DNA of 64,000 nt from Taxillus chinensis (taxonomy: Eukaryota; Streptophyta; Magnoliopsida; Santalales; Loranthaceae), in assembly GCA_023512835.1 (NCBI GenBank), contig CM042085.1:36224324-36288323 (forward strand), written 5' to 3'. Below the pieces are notes generated by a model. That model did no database searches, had not been told where the DNA came from, and was given only the letters and a program-made list of their open reading frames with translations. Position 1 is the stretch's first letter, and every line of letters starts with the position of its first letter. Both the position numbers and the translations under genes were made by a program. Of this stretch, positions 1 to 9,749 are shown one piece after another.

Positions 1-72
1 AGATCAAAATCTAGAAAACAACTCTACTCAGAAGGCAAAACTGTGACTAGCTCAAGGTACGGGTCCTTACAA
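1..72 (-). repeat. Possible end of a chromovirus-type LTR
   Basis: The segment ends with the same GGTCCTTACA that closes the complete chromovirus LTR at 17835 (read on the minus strand, TGTAAGGACC is the LTR start), and the next bases (AAT) also agree. The rest lies off the left edge, so only the terminus can be seen. It may be the 5' end of another minus-strand LTR, or a chance match of about 12 bases plus context. Confidence 0.35.
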
Positions 73-1405
73 ATATGGTCTTAAGGTGTACAACACTCCC
101 TTTAGAACTGTAGCCAGTCTTCACAAGTCGATCTTCATTCCTTGATTAAGGAAGGAGATACCCATAGCAGCTATTTTCTTGCAATAAAAAGTCCCGGCAT
201 TGGGTCTCCATATCATAAATAAGATAATCTGATTTTTGGGGATTTTTCTGAGATGTCTAACCCCACTTTCCAAAAATTCACCACTACGAACTTTTGGGTT
301 TTTCCGAGATTTTACACTAAAACCCAATTTTCACATTTTGAAAGAGTGGGAATTAATTTTTCTAGTATTTTTCTTTGAATCCAAATGGGGGGTATTTCGT
401 TATTTACATTGTAACTTAAGTATAGTACTTAGGCATAATGGTTACAATGTAAATGGTCCAGTCCAGTCACATTGGAACTGCACTGTCCAACTGCTCGAAA
501 CTGCCTGCTCGAGACACCTTGCTCGACGCTCTGCTCGATGCTGCTTGACGCTCTAGGCTCGAGCATCATGCTCGATCCTGCTCGAGGCTCCTCGATCTTG
601 CTCGACGCTGCTCGAGGCTCCTGCTCGAAGCTAGCCTCGAGCGTTCTCCAGTCGCGAATTTCCAACTGCGTTCTTCCCCAATTCGTCCCAAAACCCAATT
701 ATACTCATTAAATCTCTATTTTTATGCAACAATTCATCCCTATGAAGGGTTTCTAACATCATCTAGCCATATTAGGCTACCAAACAACCTAAATCATCTA
801 GGTTTCATGCTCAATTTCTATTTTCCCCAATTTCTAGGGTTCATCACAAATTTGCATGATTTCATCAAATTCTTACATGTTAATCCAATAAAATAGCATG
901 AAAAGGGTGAAGAATCAATGGAACACCTACCTGGAATGATTCTTGATGCTTGAACGAGCTCAAAATGCTCCAAATCAAAGGCTCCAAGCTTCCTTCTCTC
1001 TTTCTCTCTCTAAGCTCTCCAACACAGATGCAGAAATGCTGAAACGTAACGTGGAAGCTCTCTTTCCCCTATTTATATTTCTGTATTTTCTTTCATTAAT
1101 AAATCCCAAAAATATCAATTGACCTCCCGAGGTCACGAACTCCAAATTGAGCCCAATTACTGTCAAAACGCTCGAAATGACGAGCACATCACTATCCAGA
1201 TATTTTCCAACCAAATTGACTGCTCAAACGCAAGGTCAACCAATAAACCCTGAGAAAGTCAACGATCGGGTTAAACGGGGCCCCGACTCGAAATCGGGCC
1301 CAAGTACAGTCAAAATGCTCACATCGACGGCTACACTACCGTCTAGATAGTTACATTCCCATAGAATGACTATCTCTCAAGACTGCCCAAATATGAGTCT
1401 TTACA
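73..1405 (-). repeat. Diverged chromovirus-type LTR (3' side, left limit unclear)
   Basis: Read on the minus strand this begins TGTAAAGACTC at 1405, with a TATAAATA box at 1077-1070 followed by GA-rich leader sequence, as in an LTR promoter. The stretch around 1100-1330 resembles the complete LTR at 15568-17835 (phrases such as TTTTGACT followed by TTGGGC or TTGGAC and GGAGTTCG) but is strongly diverged, so the two are not twin LTRs of one recent insertion. No convincing opposite LTR terminus was found. Nothing codes here; short frames are incidental. Confidence 0.5.
484..655. repeat. TCGAGC/GCTCGA micro-repeat cluster
   Basis: A cluster of irregularly spaced TGCTCGA, GCTCGAG and CTCGACGCT words, roughly a dozen copies in 170 bases, within the transcribed part of the LTR-like region. 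It is far richer in CpG than its surroundings. Function unknown; probably replication-slippage expansion inside the LTR. Confidence 0.7.
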
Positions 1406-2164
1406 CTACAATTGACCAGCAGGTCGTTGGTGCTCTGCCTTCACTTGCTAACACGTAAGGCACCTGGAAACAAACTCTACTATACTTCTCTTCAGTCCCG
1501 GCCACCAGAACTGTGCTCGCACGGTGTGATATATCTTTGTCCCTCCTGGATGTACTGCCGAACGGGAATGATGAAACTCCCTCATCACATCCTCTCGATG
1601 GAAGGGCGGTACTATCAGGCGCCCCAGAAATCTCAACTCATGTTCAGCTCCCTCTGTCCACTCCTCTGATATCTCACCGGCCTCTATCTGGGCCCGGATT
1701 ACTTCACAGTCCACGTCCCCCAACTGTCCATCACGGACATGTTGATACAACTCTGGCATCACAGTGATAGGACACAGGATTGCTTCGCCACTGCTAAGAT
1801 CAGGCTGTACCTGAAGCACTGCTAACTGTTCCATCATTTTCCATTCTCTCATGGAAATCTCAGCTTTTCCCTTCCTACTCAGCGCGTCGGCAACTACATT
1901 CCCCTTCCCAGGCGTGTAGGAGAGTGTAAAATCAAACATTTGCAGGTACTCTACCCATCTCCTCTGTCTCAAATTCAGGTCTCTCTGGGTGAAGATATAC
2001 TGTAGGCTTTTGTTGTCAGTGTATTCCACAAATTTCTCCCCCAAAAGGTAATGTTGCCAAGACTTTAGTGCAAAAATAACTGCTGCTAGCTCCAGGTCGT
2101 GCATTGGGTAATTTTGCTCATGGGGCTTCAGCTGTCGCGAGCCATATGCTATGACTTTGTGTTC
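1406..2164 (-). pseudogene. pol: Chromovirus A pol: RNase H and integrase zinc finger
   Basis: Minus-strand continuation of the RT at 2165-2968. The RNase H part is recognisable from HDLELAAVIFALK and YTDNKSLQYIF. It is followed by the connection and the integrase HHCC finger (two histidines near HPGG, then CLTC near 1450). The frame is cut from RT by one nonsense codon at 2167-2165 and ends with another stop just after the finger. A few further codons (AEHQRP-like) remain before the sequence runs straight into LTR-like DNA at 1405. The catalytic DDE core and any chromodomain are absent, and no polypurine tract separates integrase from the LTR, so this end is a deletion or recombination junction. 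Confidence 0.88.
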
Positions 2165-2968
2165 CTACATCAGGACACACCCCAATCCAACTCGAGATGC
2201 ATCATAATACACCTCGTATGGCACTCCCTCCTGCGGTAGACTCAACACCGGTGCAGTAGTCAGACGAGTCTTCAATTCCTCAAAAGCTTGCTGACACTTG
2301 TCTGTCCACTCGAATTTGGCTCCTTTCTGTGTCAGGGCTGTCATCGGTGCTGCCAACCGAGAAAACCCTTCCACAAAATGCCGGCAATACCCCGCCAGAC
2401 CCAAGAAACTGCGGATTTTGAAAACGTTTGTGGGCCTCTTCCAAGATGATACCGACTCAATCTTGGTTGGGTCCACTCTAACTCCGTCGGCGGATACCAC
2501 ATGTCCAAGAAAATACACCTCATGCATCCAGAAGTCGCACTTGCTAAATTTAGCATACAATTGATGATCTCGTAGTGTCTGTAACACCACGGTCAGGTGC
2601 TCCTCATGCTCAGTTCGTGACTTAGAGTACACGAGAATGTCGTCAATAAATACCACCACGAAGGAATCTAGGTATGGGGCGAATACCTGATTCATCAGAT
2701 GCATGAACACCGCCGGTGCGTTCGTGAGCCCAAAAGGCATCACTAACCACTCATAGTGTCCGTATCTGCACCTGAATGCTGTCTTAGGGATGTCCTCCTT
2801 CCTGACCCTCAACTGATGGTATCCCGAACGTAGATCAATCTTTGAGAGCCACCGTGGTCCACTCAGCTGGTCAAATAAATCATCGATCCGCGGTAAAGGA
2901 TATTTGTTCTTGACTGTCACTTGATTCAGCTTCCGGTAATCAATACAGAGTCATAACGACCCGTCCGC
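2165..2968 (-). pseudogene. pol: Chromovirus A reverse transcriptase, main part
   Basis: Ty3/gypsy RT of the Tekay/Del type. Visible motifs in order are [46 protein letters not shown] and the catalytic [11 protein letters not shown] (about 2640-2655), then [10 protein letters not shown] and the thumb. The N-terminal RT segment, ending LFAKKVD, lies on the far side of Athila A at 12974-13380. A TGA sits in frame just before LCIDYRKLN (about 2956), where related elements have arginine; this is a likely CGA-to-TGA decay. The family converts retroelement RNA to DNA in virus-like particles; this copy cannot. Confidence 0.92.
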
Positions 2969-4471
2969 TGATAACGTGCATTTTATGCCGTTATTCTAGT
3001 GTTTATGTAGGGTGTTTAAGAGCATGATTAGAGCCTTATTGTATTATATTTTACATATATCTGCTCTAACCCCTAGGAAGATGCTATTTGCAAATACATG
3101 CGTTTTTATGCTGTTTTGGTTGGTTTTGGAGATCACTTTTGACCAAATATATGGCCTCAAACCAATTGGCGTGCAGAATAAACATTTCTCAGCATGATAT
3201 CCGCTATCTCTCATAGAAGTTTCAGAGAAATCAGACGTGAACACCAATTGGACTGAAATGGCGTGCAAGCATATGTTTGCTTATCTGCCTTTTACAAGAT
3301 GCAAGGAAGCTTGGGGAAGAATTGCAGCTAATTTGGTGATGCACGCCAATTAGGCATATGACGTTCAAATTGACGTGCAACCATATTTTTGCACCGATCT
3401 AGTCATTTTTCTATGCTGATCATTCTTTCCTAAAGGGCCTTGTCCATATTGTGCTTGGATTGAGAGATTTTAAAGTTTGTAGTGTCATTTATCAACACTA
3501 CGTCATTTTGATAGATGGGCTAGGGTACACTTTATAACACACATCAAGGCCCATCCATTCTCTATAAATAGGGGCTTTACACGTCCAAGGGTGGAGGCAA
3601 CACATTCTACACGTTTTTGAAGAGAGAGAGACGTTTTGGAGGCTATTCCTGACCTAGGAGAGCAGCCGTCGCAGCCGTCGCGGATTTTGGAAACTTGGGT
3701 TGAAGCTTTGCTGTGCGCGTGGATAAGAAGAAGATGTTGAGCTTTTCTGCTTTGCTTTTGCTTGTAATCATGTGTGAGTAGTTTCCTTTATCTAGGGGAG
3801 CAATGTAGCCCCCTATGTTGTCAAACTGATTGATTAAATTTTGAGTTTGTTTAATTGAGATTGCATGTTTTATGGATCTGTTCTTATCTTTTAATATCTG
3901 GGTTGTACACCTGGGTTTTCTTAGCTTTAGTCTAAGGCTGATCTTTGATTCATAACTTATTTGTGATTGGTGTGACCATTATCCTGTCATGGGTATGATA
4001 ATTAGGCTTTGCATGTTGATGTCATGATGACCATTCAGGTAGACAGCACTTAGAAGGGCTGGTAATGACCAATTGCAGTATGTTGGCTTAGTTATAGCAT
4101 GTTTTCAATTAAATAATCTCAAGAACCTTAAAATCAGTAGAAACAACATAGGGAGGTGAAGTTATGACCCTAGATGTCTTTAATCCTTGAATCTTAATCC
4201 TAAAATCAATTTGCTTTCTTTGTTTATTCAGAAAACCAAATAAAAATTAGATCTTTAGTTATAAAAAAGAAAACTTTTTGCCAAGACATTTTATAGGGCA
4301 AGAGTAATTGGGTGTTTTGATTGAAGAACTAGAAAACTAGGCTAATCCCTATGGGTTCGACCCCTTGCTTGCTGCTATTCTTTTAGTGCAAACTTAGGGA
4401 ATTTATTATCTTGAAGAGAGATTTAACGACATTAGCTAGCTCTTTTAGAGAGGCTAAAAATCTGTCTGTCA
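2969..4471 (+). repeat. Athila A 5' LTR
   Basis: 1503 bp, starting TGATAACGTGC and ending CTGTCTGTCA immediately before the PBS. The U3 carries copies of the GCACGCCAATT/AATTGGCGTGC half-dyads and, at 3491-3512, a degenerate CAAAACNACGTNGTTTTG palindrome. A TATAAATA box lies at 3563-3570, and GAGAGAGAGA follows about 60 bp downstream, near the expected transcription start. The LTR is closest to that of copy D (54773-56273). Confidence 0.93.
3563..3570 (+). promoter_or_regulatory. TATA box of Athila A 5' LTR
   Basis: TATAAATA in TCTCTATAAATAGGGG, about 50 bp after the ACGT-centred palindrome and upstream of a GA tract. The same order occurs in the other LTRs of the window, supporting this as the U3/R promoter. 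Confidence 0.75.
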
Positions 4472-4474
4472 AAT

Positions 4475-4492
4475 TGGCGCCGTTGCCGGGGA
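4475..4492 (+). other. Primer-binding site, tRNA-Asp type (Athila A)
   Basis: TGGCGCCGTTGCCGGGGA, three bases after the 5' LTR. It is complementary to the 3' end of plant tRNA-Asp including CCA, the usual primer for Athila elements. The identical site is present in copies B and C. Confidence 0.93.
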
Positions 4493-4683
4493 TTTAATGG
4501 TTAACTAGTTTTTAAAATCAACATTGAGTGAAATTGTTTGAATTCTGATCTTGGTGTTTTATTTTGTCTTTTATTTTCTGTTATTTTGTGTTCTTTATTT
4601 GTTTATTTTGCATTGCTCGGAGCTGCTGGGTGTGTTATTGTTGTTTTACATGAACATACACCAAGTGTTTGAGGAATTCCTAG

Positions 4684-6632
4684 TTGTGCATGCTAAAACA
4701 GGAGTTTATACCATTTAATCGGGAACCTGAAAGATTGTTCAGAGCTCATCGCAGAGCAGCTAGGGAAGCAGCACGAGAGGCCGAAGAAGCACTGCAAGGC
4801 TTAGAGCATTTAGTAGGTGAATTGATGGCAGATTTAAGGCCTGATGGTGGTGCACCGCAAGGAGGGGCCAATTACAATGGCCAATATCTAGAAGAAGAGG
4901 ATAATAGGTTTATGCCCAGAACCTTCTTAGACTACGCGAGACCGATGATGTCAGACCATTATTCTGGGATTAGGCAAACAAGAGTTCAAGCAAATAGTTT
5001 TGAGCTGAAGCCAACATTAATTAATATGGTAAGCAACAACACTTTTGGAGGAACAGCAGTGGACGATCCACACCAGCATTTGATGAGGTTCTACCAGATG
5101 TGTGACACCATAAAGATCAACAATGTGTCGGAGGAGGCAATAAAGCTAAGGCTTTTCCCTTTCTCCTTAAGGGATAGAGCTCTTGGGTGGTTTAATAGTT
5201 TACCAGCAGGTTCAATAAATACTTGGGAGGAGATGCAGACCAAATTCATGTCTAAGTATTTTCTCCCTTCCAAGGTGATCTAGCTCAGAGGGGAAACTAG
5301 CAGATTTAGGCAAGATGAGATGGAGACTCTTCATGAAGCTTGGGAGCGCTTTAAAGATTTGGTGAGAAGATGCCCTGACCATGGAAGACCCCAATGGATT
5401 CAAATTGAATCTTTCTACACTGGTCTTCAATCTCACTCACAAGACAAGGTGAATGCAGCTGCTGGAGGATGTTTGATGAATTTAGAGCCTGATGCCGCAG
5501 CAGAACTCTTGGAGAGACTGTCATTGGCTGATTGGCAGTGGTCTAACGTTCGCACTTCAAGGCCAAGGGAGAAGATATCTTCAGTTGATACTCCCTCCAA
5601 TGATATGCAAGGGCAGATCCAAGCTTTAGCGAAAAGCATGGAAGTGTTGGCTCTTAAAGTTGGAGGATCACAACACGCCTCACCGATGGGCGAGCAAGGA
5701 TGGAGTGGAGCTGAAGATGCAAATTATGTTAGAGGGAAAGGCTTGTACCAGAAGCAGCAATATTATCCTCACCAACAAGGACAAGGGTACAATCAGAACC
5801 AACAACAATCTCAGGGATATCAGAAGAATCAGAACCGAGGGGGAGATACATCAGCTCAGTATAAATATGTGCCTCCAGGGATGAAGCAAAATCCGTATGC
5901 TACTGATAATTTCTTATATCCACCTCCTGGATTCGAGTAACAGCAGCCTCAGCCTCAGCAGCAAAGAAGAACATATCAGCATGAGGATGAGATAGCTAGA
6001 AGAGAGGTAGGTGATTTGAAGGAAATGGTAGGCAGTATGGAGTCTTCAATTAAGAATATGGAGAAGTTACTTGTGAGTATGGCACAGAATGCTAATCAAA
6101 GGGTGTCAACCAACACTTTTCCAAGTGACACTGAGGTGAACCCCAAGGAGAGTTGCAAGGCAATCACTCTAAGGAGTGGGAAAGCATTGAAAGAAGCTGA
6201 AGAGCCTATGAAAAGGGCTATTCCAGAAGAACAAAGCAGACCCTTGGAAGCTGATGACCAAGGAAAATCAGATAAAGAAGAAGAAAGGTTGCAAGACAAG
6301 AAGGAACAACAGTTGACTAACGGAAAAATAGTTGAAGAACAAAGGCAAGAGCTCAGGCCTACCATGTCATTTCCTCAGCGCATGAGAAATCAGAGGGTTG
6401 AGGAAGAGTATGAGCCCTTCCCGAGTTTATTCAAGCGGCTTGAGATTAATATTCCATTTATGAAAATTTTGGAGCAGATGCCTAGGTACAGAAAATATAT
6501 CAAAGATTTTGTGAAGAAGAAGAGAAGGTATGGGGATCATGAGACGGTGGCTGTCACTAATGAGGTGAGTAGTGTTGTTCAAAAGAGCTTGCCCATCAAG
6601 CATAAAGATCCGGCGCTTTTAACCTCCCTTGT
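4684..6632 (+). pseudogene. gag: Athila A gag
   Basis: Capsid-type Gag. The N-terminal part is rich in Arg/Ala/Glu, followed by the conserved Athila core with RTFLDYARPMMSDHYSGI, DDPHQHLMRFYQMCDTIK, RLFPFSLRDRALGWF and ETLHEAWERFKDLVRRCPDHG. A Gln/Asn-rich stretch and a Lys/Glu-rich region follow. Two in-frame nonsense codons (TAG 5281-5283, TAA 5938-5940) correspond to CAG and CAA in copy C. A one-base loss near 6610 shifts the frame into the protease. No CCHC knuckle is visible. The start is chosen at the first ATG of the open frame; another at 4690 is equally possible. Confidence 0.9.
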
Positions 6633-6938
6633 GTGATTGGCAATGCACCGCAGCAGCAGGCTTTATGTGATTTAGGGGCCAGCATAAATTTGATCTCTTT
6701 TGCTTTGTACAAGCAGCTTGGACTCACAGGAATGAAGCCAACTTTTATCTCATTGCAGTTTGCGGACCGGTCCACTAGAAGACCTGAAGGAATCATTGAA
6801 GATGTGCTAGTTAAGGTGGGCTCCTTCATTTTTCCAGCAGACTTTGTAGTTTTGGAAATGGAAGAAGATAGAGGCGTTCAGCTCCTCCTTGGAAGACTGT
6901 TTCTCAGAACAGGGTGTGCATTGATAGATGTGACTTAG
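6633..6938 (+). pseudogene. pol: Athila A aspartic protease
   Basis: Retropepsin-like domain with active-site motif CDLGASINLI, the DLGA variant seen in all three copies here, followed by the flap region and the LLLGRLFLRTG segment. It would cleave Gag-Pol. The frame ends at TAG 6936-6938, where the sequence jumps to a part of pol that in copy C lies about 455 bp further on, so the protease-RT linker is deleted. Confidence 0.88.
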
Positions 6939-8079
6939 GGGTATAAGTCCAGGGATTTGTATACACAAAATTCTAATGAATGATGACTTTAAACCCACAG
7001 CTGAAAGACAAAGAAGATTAAACCCTGCCATGAAAGAAGTAGTAAGAAAAGAAATTCTAAAATGAAAAAATGCGGGTATAATTTATGCTATTTCAGATAA
7101 TGAGTGGGTGAGTCCGTTGCATGTTGTGCCCAAGAAAGGGGGTATGACAGTGATTAAAAATGAGAAGAATGAATTGATCCCATCTCGGACTGTGACGGGA
7201 TGGAGAGTGTGTGTTGACTATAGGAAGCTGAACAAGGCCACCAGGAAGGATCACTTTCCCCTTCCTTTCATTGACCAGATGTTGGATAGGTTAGCTGGCT
7301 ATAGTCACTACTGCTTTTTAGATGGATACTCTGGGTATAATCAGATCATGGTTAAACTCGAAGACCAAGAAAAGACCACTTTTACATGCCCCTTTGGCAC
7401 CTTTGCTTTTAGGAGGATGTCATTTGGGCTATGCAATGCACCTACCACCTTTCAAAGGTGCATGATGGCCATTTTCCAGGGCATGGTGGAGGAGATCATG
7501 GAGGTTTTCATGGATGACTTTTCGGTGTTTGGTTCCTCCTACCAACAGTGTTCGAAAAATTTAGATGTGGTCTTAGAAAGATGTGAGGAGAAGGAACTAG
7601 TCCTAAATTGGGAAAAATGCCATTTTATGGTAACTGAGGGGATAGTTCTAGGGCACAAGGTGTCTTCACAAGGTTTGGAGGTGGACAAGGCAAAAATCTC
7701 CACTATTGAGACTTTGCCACCTCGAACAAATGAAAAAGGGGTGAGAAGTTTCCTTGGCCATGCTGGCTTTTATAGGAGATTCATTAAGGACTTCTTTAAA
7801 ATTACAAAACCCATGAGTAGGCTGTTAGAGAAGGACACAAGCTTTGAGTTCAATGCAGATTGCTTAGAAGCTTTCAACATCCTTAAGGGTAAGTTAGTCA
7901 CTGCACCAGTTATAGTCACATCTGACTGGGCTCAGCCTTTTGAGCTAATGTGTGATGCAAGTGATTATGCTGTGGGGGTAGTCTTAGGGCAAAGATGTGA
8001 CAAAGTGTTTAGGGTCATTTACTATGCTAGTAAGACCTTAGATGATGCTCAACAGAACTACACCACCACTGAAAAAGAG
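6939..8079 (+). pseudogene. pol: Athila A reverse transcriptase and start of RNase H
   Basis: Open from about 7066 onwards, with a TGA at 7063-7065 where copy C has TGG. Motifs: [31 protein letters not shown], the substrate region with GYNQI, FGLCNAPTTFQRCM, and the catalytic [11 protein letters not shown] at about 7501-7533. The RNase H start ([23 protein letters not shown]) runs to 8079, where the solo LTR interrupts. The last 92 bases (7988-8079) are repeated exactly at 9658-9749, after the solo LTR. Confidence 0.93.
7988..8079 (+). repeat. 92-bp direct repeat, left copy
   Basis: Identical base for base to 9658-9749. Both encode the same RNase H segment of Athila A and directly abut the two ends of the solo LTR. 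A chromovirus insertion normally duplicates about 5 bp, so 92 bp is anomalous. Confidence 0.95.
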
Positions 8080-8261
8080 TGTTTCTACGAGGCCGCGTTT
8101 CCAGCTAATCTTCGAAGGAGTGTTTCTACGAGTCTTCGTGGCTTGGTTGTTAGAGAGTGTAATGAGCTCAAGTGGGAGCGTGTAGAGGCTGCGTGTGACA
8201 ATGACCATGTTCGGATTGTGGGTATTTTGTCCTGTGAGGAAGCGGAGTGGTTAGTTCATGT

Positions 8262-8402
8262 TTTATTTATCAAAACTACGTCGTTTTGATGGTGTGTTTT
8301 ATTTATCAAAACTACGTCGTTTTGATGGTGTGTTTCATTTATCAAAACTACGTCGTTTTGATGGTGTGTTTCATTTATCAAAACTACGTCGTTTTGATAA
8401 GT
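8262..8402 (+). repeat. Four tandem 36-bp units, each with the ACGT palindrome
   Basis: The core CAAAACTACGTCGTTTTG lies within palindromes starting at 8269, 8305, 8341 and 8377, a spacing of exactly 36 bp. Units are nearly identical (TTTTATTTATC versus TTTCATTTATC). The array ends 7 bp before the TATA box. It is a local amplification of a motif present once in the other LTRs, so it looks like an upstream activating array. Confidence 0.92.
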
Positions 8403-8408
8403 GAGGTC

Positions 8409-8416
8409 TATATAAA
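8409..8416 (+). promoter_or_regulatory. TATA box of the solo LTR
   Basis: TATATAAA directly after the four-palindrome array and about 60 bp upstream of a GAGAGAGAGA tract. The related chromovirus B LTR has the same GGTCTATATAA context, which supports it as the LTR promoter. Confidence 0.75.
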
Positions 8417-8981
8417 GAGGAGCTCTCTTTATTTTAGGTTTAGGGTTTTTGTTGTCAGCCGCCGCAGCCGTCACAGAGAGAGAGAGAGGGAGATTGAGAG
8501 AGAGAGCTCCAGTTTGTGGCTGTCGTTGTCATTCCCGTGGTTGGACGGCATTAAGCGTGGAGGCAAGAGCGTGGAGGATCTTTGAGGTAGGGGTTCTGTC
8601 TTTCCTGGTCTGTTCCGGGGTTAGGCCCTGTGGATATTTTGTAAAGTTTCCATTGTTATTGCTATAATACTTATATGTAAATTCATATAGGTGTGATCTC
8701 CTATATGAATGTTGGCTTTCAATGGCATTTTGGTGTGATTCTGATGTTGGGTGGGCGTGCATGTTAAATGTTTGATAAAATGCCTATGTGAATATGTTTG
8801 TATGAATATGCCCAGGATGTGTTTGATAATATGCCAGGTATGGCTAGAATTGTGAGTTGGTAAAGGTGTGCATGCCAAGTGTTTGTTTTTATGCCTGAGT
8901 GGTTGGGTTTGTACATTTGTGAATGTGTGCCTACTAAGTGTTTGGTTTTATGCCTGAGTGGTTATGTATACTGTGTTTTAT

Positions 8982-9124
8982 GAAACCCGGTGGCTGTGGA
9001 AGCCCGGGACTGTTTTGTGAAACCCGGTGGTCGTGGAAGCCCGGGACTATTGTGAAACCCGGTGGCCGTGGAAGCCCGGGACTGCTCTTGGAAACCCGGT
9101 GGGTAGCCGGGAAGCCCGGGACTG
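8982..9124 (+). repeat. CCCGGG-containing tandem repeat, four units
   Basis: Four units of 35-37 bp starting at 8982, 9019, 9054 and 9091, each GAAACCCGGTGG...GAAGCCCGGGACT. It is G+C rich in an otherwise A+T-rich LTR, located in the transcribed R/U5-side half. At the equivalent place the chromovirus B LTR has an unrelated six-unit array (59170-59312). Confidence 0.88.
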
Positions 9125-9657
9125 TTCATGTGCTAGCTTGTGTGGTCTGGGAAATAATTGTATTTGCTGATATAGCTTGCCATTATATTTGTTGAAATAA
9201 TTGTATCACGACACTGCACTTGTACACATGGCATGTAGATGCTAGGAGCATGGGATGGGTTGGGGAGACATGATCCCTACTGAGCTGTGGTTGCTCACCC
9301 CTCCTACTGTGTTTGGTTTTTCTACAGGGACCTACAGGCGTTAGGCGGGAACACCCAAGTTGGAGGCGTTCTGTTTTGTGGCTTTGTTTATTATTATTTG
9401 AGTTTCGCTGTTTTTGTGTGAGCTTTGTAACCCCAGTGGGAGGATATTGTAATGAGGAGTTTTATGTAATCAAAGCATGTTTGGGCACTCTTGTATGTTT
9501 GGACTTAATAAAAATATGGTTTTTGTCTCTCTAAATATAAAATGTGAAGTGTATGGTATCCTGTGTGAGCATGTTGTATTCTATCCCCTTTATCCAAACT
9601 CGGGTAAAGGGAAGGTCACGTTCCGGTCTCCTCGGGTTGGAAATCCGGGGCGTGACA

Positions 9658-9749
9658 GGCAAAGATGTGACAAAGTGTTTAGGGTCATTTACTATGCTAG
9701 TAAGACCTTAGATGATGCTCAACAGAACTACACCACCACTGAAAAAGAG
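9658..9749 (+). repeat. 92-bp direct repeat, right copy
   Basis: Exact copy of 7988-8079. From here the Athila A RNase H reading frame continues normally into TTGCTGGCCGTGG, so this copy is the one in its native downstream context. Confidence 0.95.

Larger units (their letters stand above)
8080..9657 (+). mobile_element. Solo LTR of a chromovirus (same family as LTR 58705-60474)
   Basis: The 3' part (GGTAAAGGGAAGGTCACG, CTCCTCGGGTTGGAAA and terminal GTGACA) matches the minus-strand chromovirus B LTR. No internal sequence is present. Inside it are a four-copy 36-bp array (8262-8402), a TATATAAA box (8409-8416), a GA tract (about 8474-8488), a CCCGGG tandem repeat (8982-9124) and a polyadenylation-like region near 9505. 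The left limit is ambiguous: TGTTTCTACG at 8080 abuts the 92-bp repeat, whereas TGTAATGAGC at 8158 better matches the family start. In the second case 8080-8157 is extra filler that includes a GAGTGTTTCTACGAG repeat (8077 and 8118). Confidence 0.8.

Noticed and set aside
484..655. CRISPR-like regular repeats
   Set aside because: GCTCGA words are irregularly spaced with no unique spacers; eukaryotic LTR micro-repeats.
3012..3268. 61- to 74-residue frames repeated near each Athila LTR start
   Set aside because: Present at the same place in every LTR only because the U3 sequence is shared; no sign of coding constraint, and frames are not preserved between subtypes.
8256..8474. Open frames on both strands with fourfold repeated YQNYVVLMVCFI or HHQNDVVLINET peptides
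   Set aside because: They are translations of the 36-bp palindrome array in the solo LTR promoter, not proteins.
8938..9195. Frame with repeated Gly/Pro/Trp-rich units
   Set aside because: Arises from the CCCGGG tandem repeat at 8982-9124 inside an LTR.
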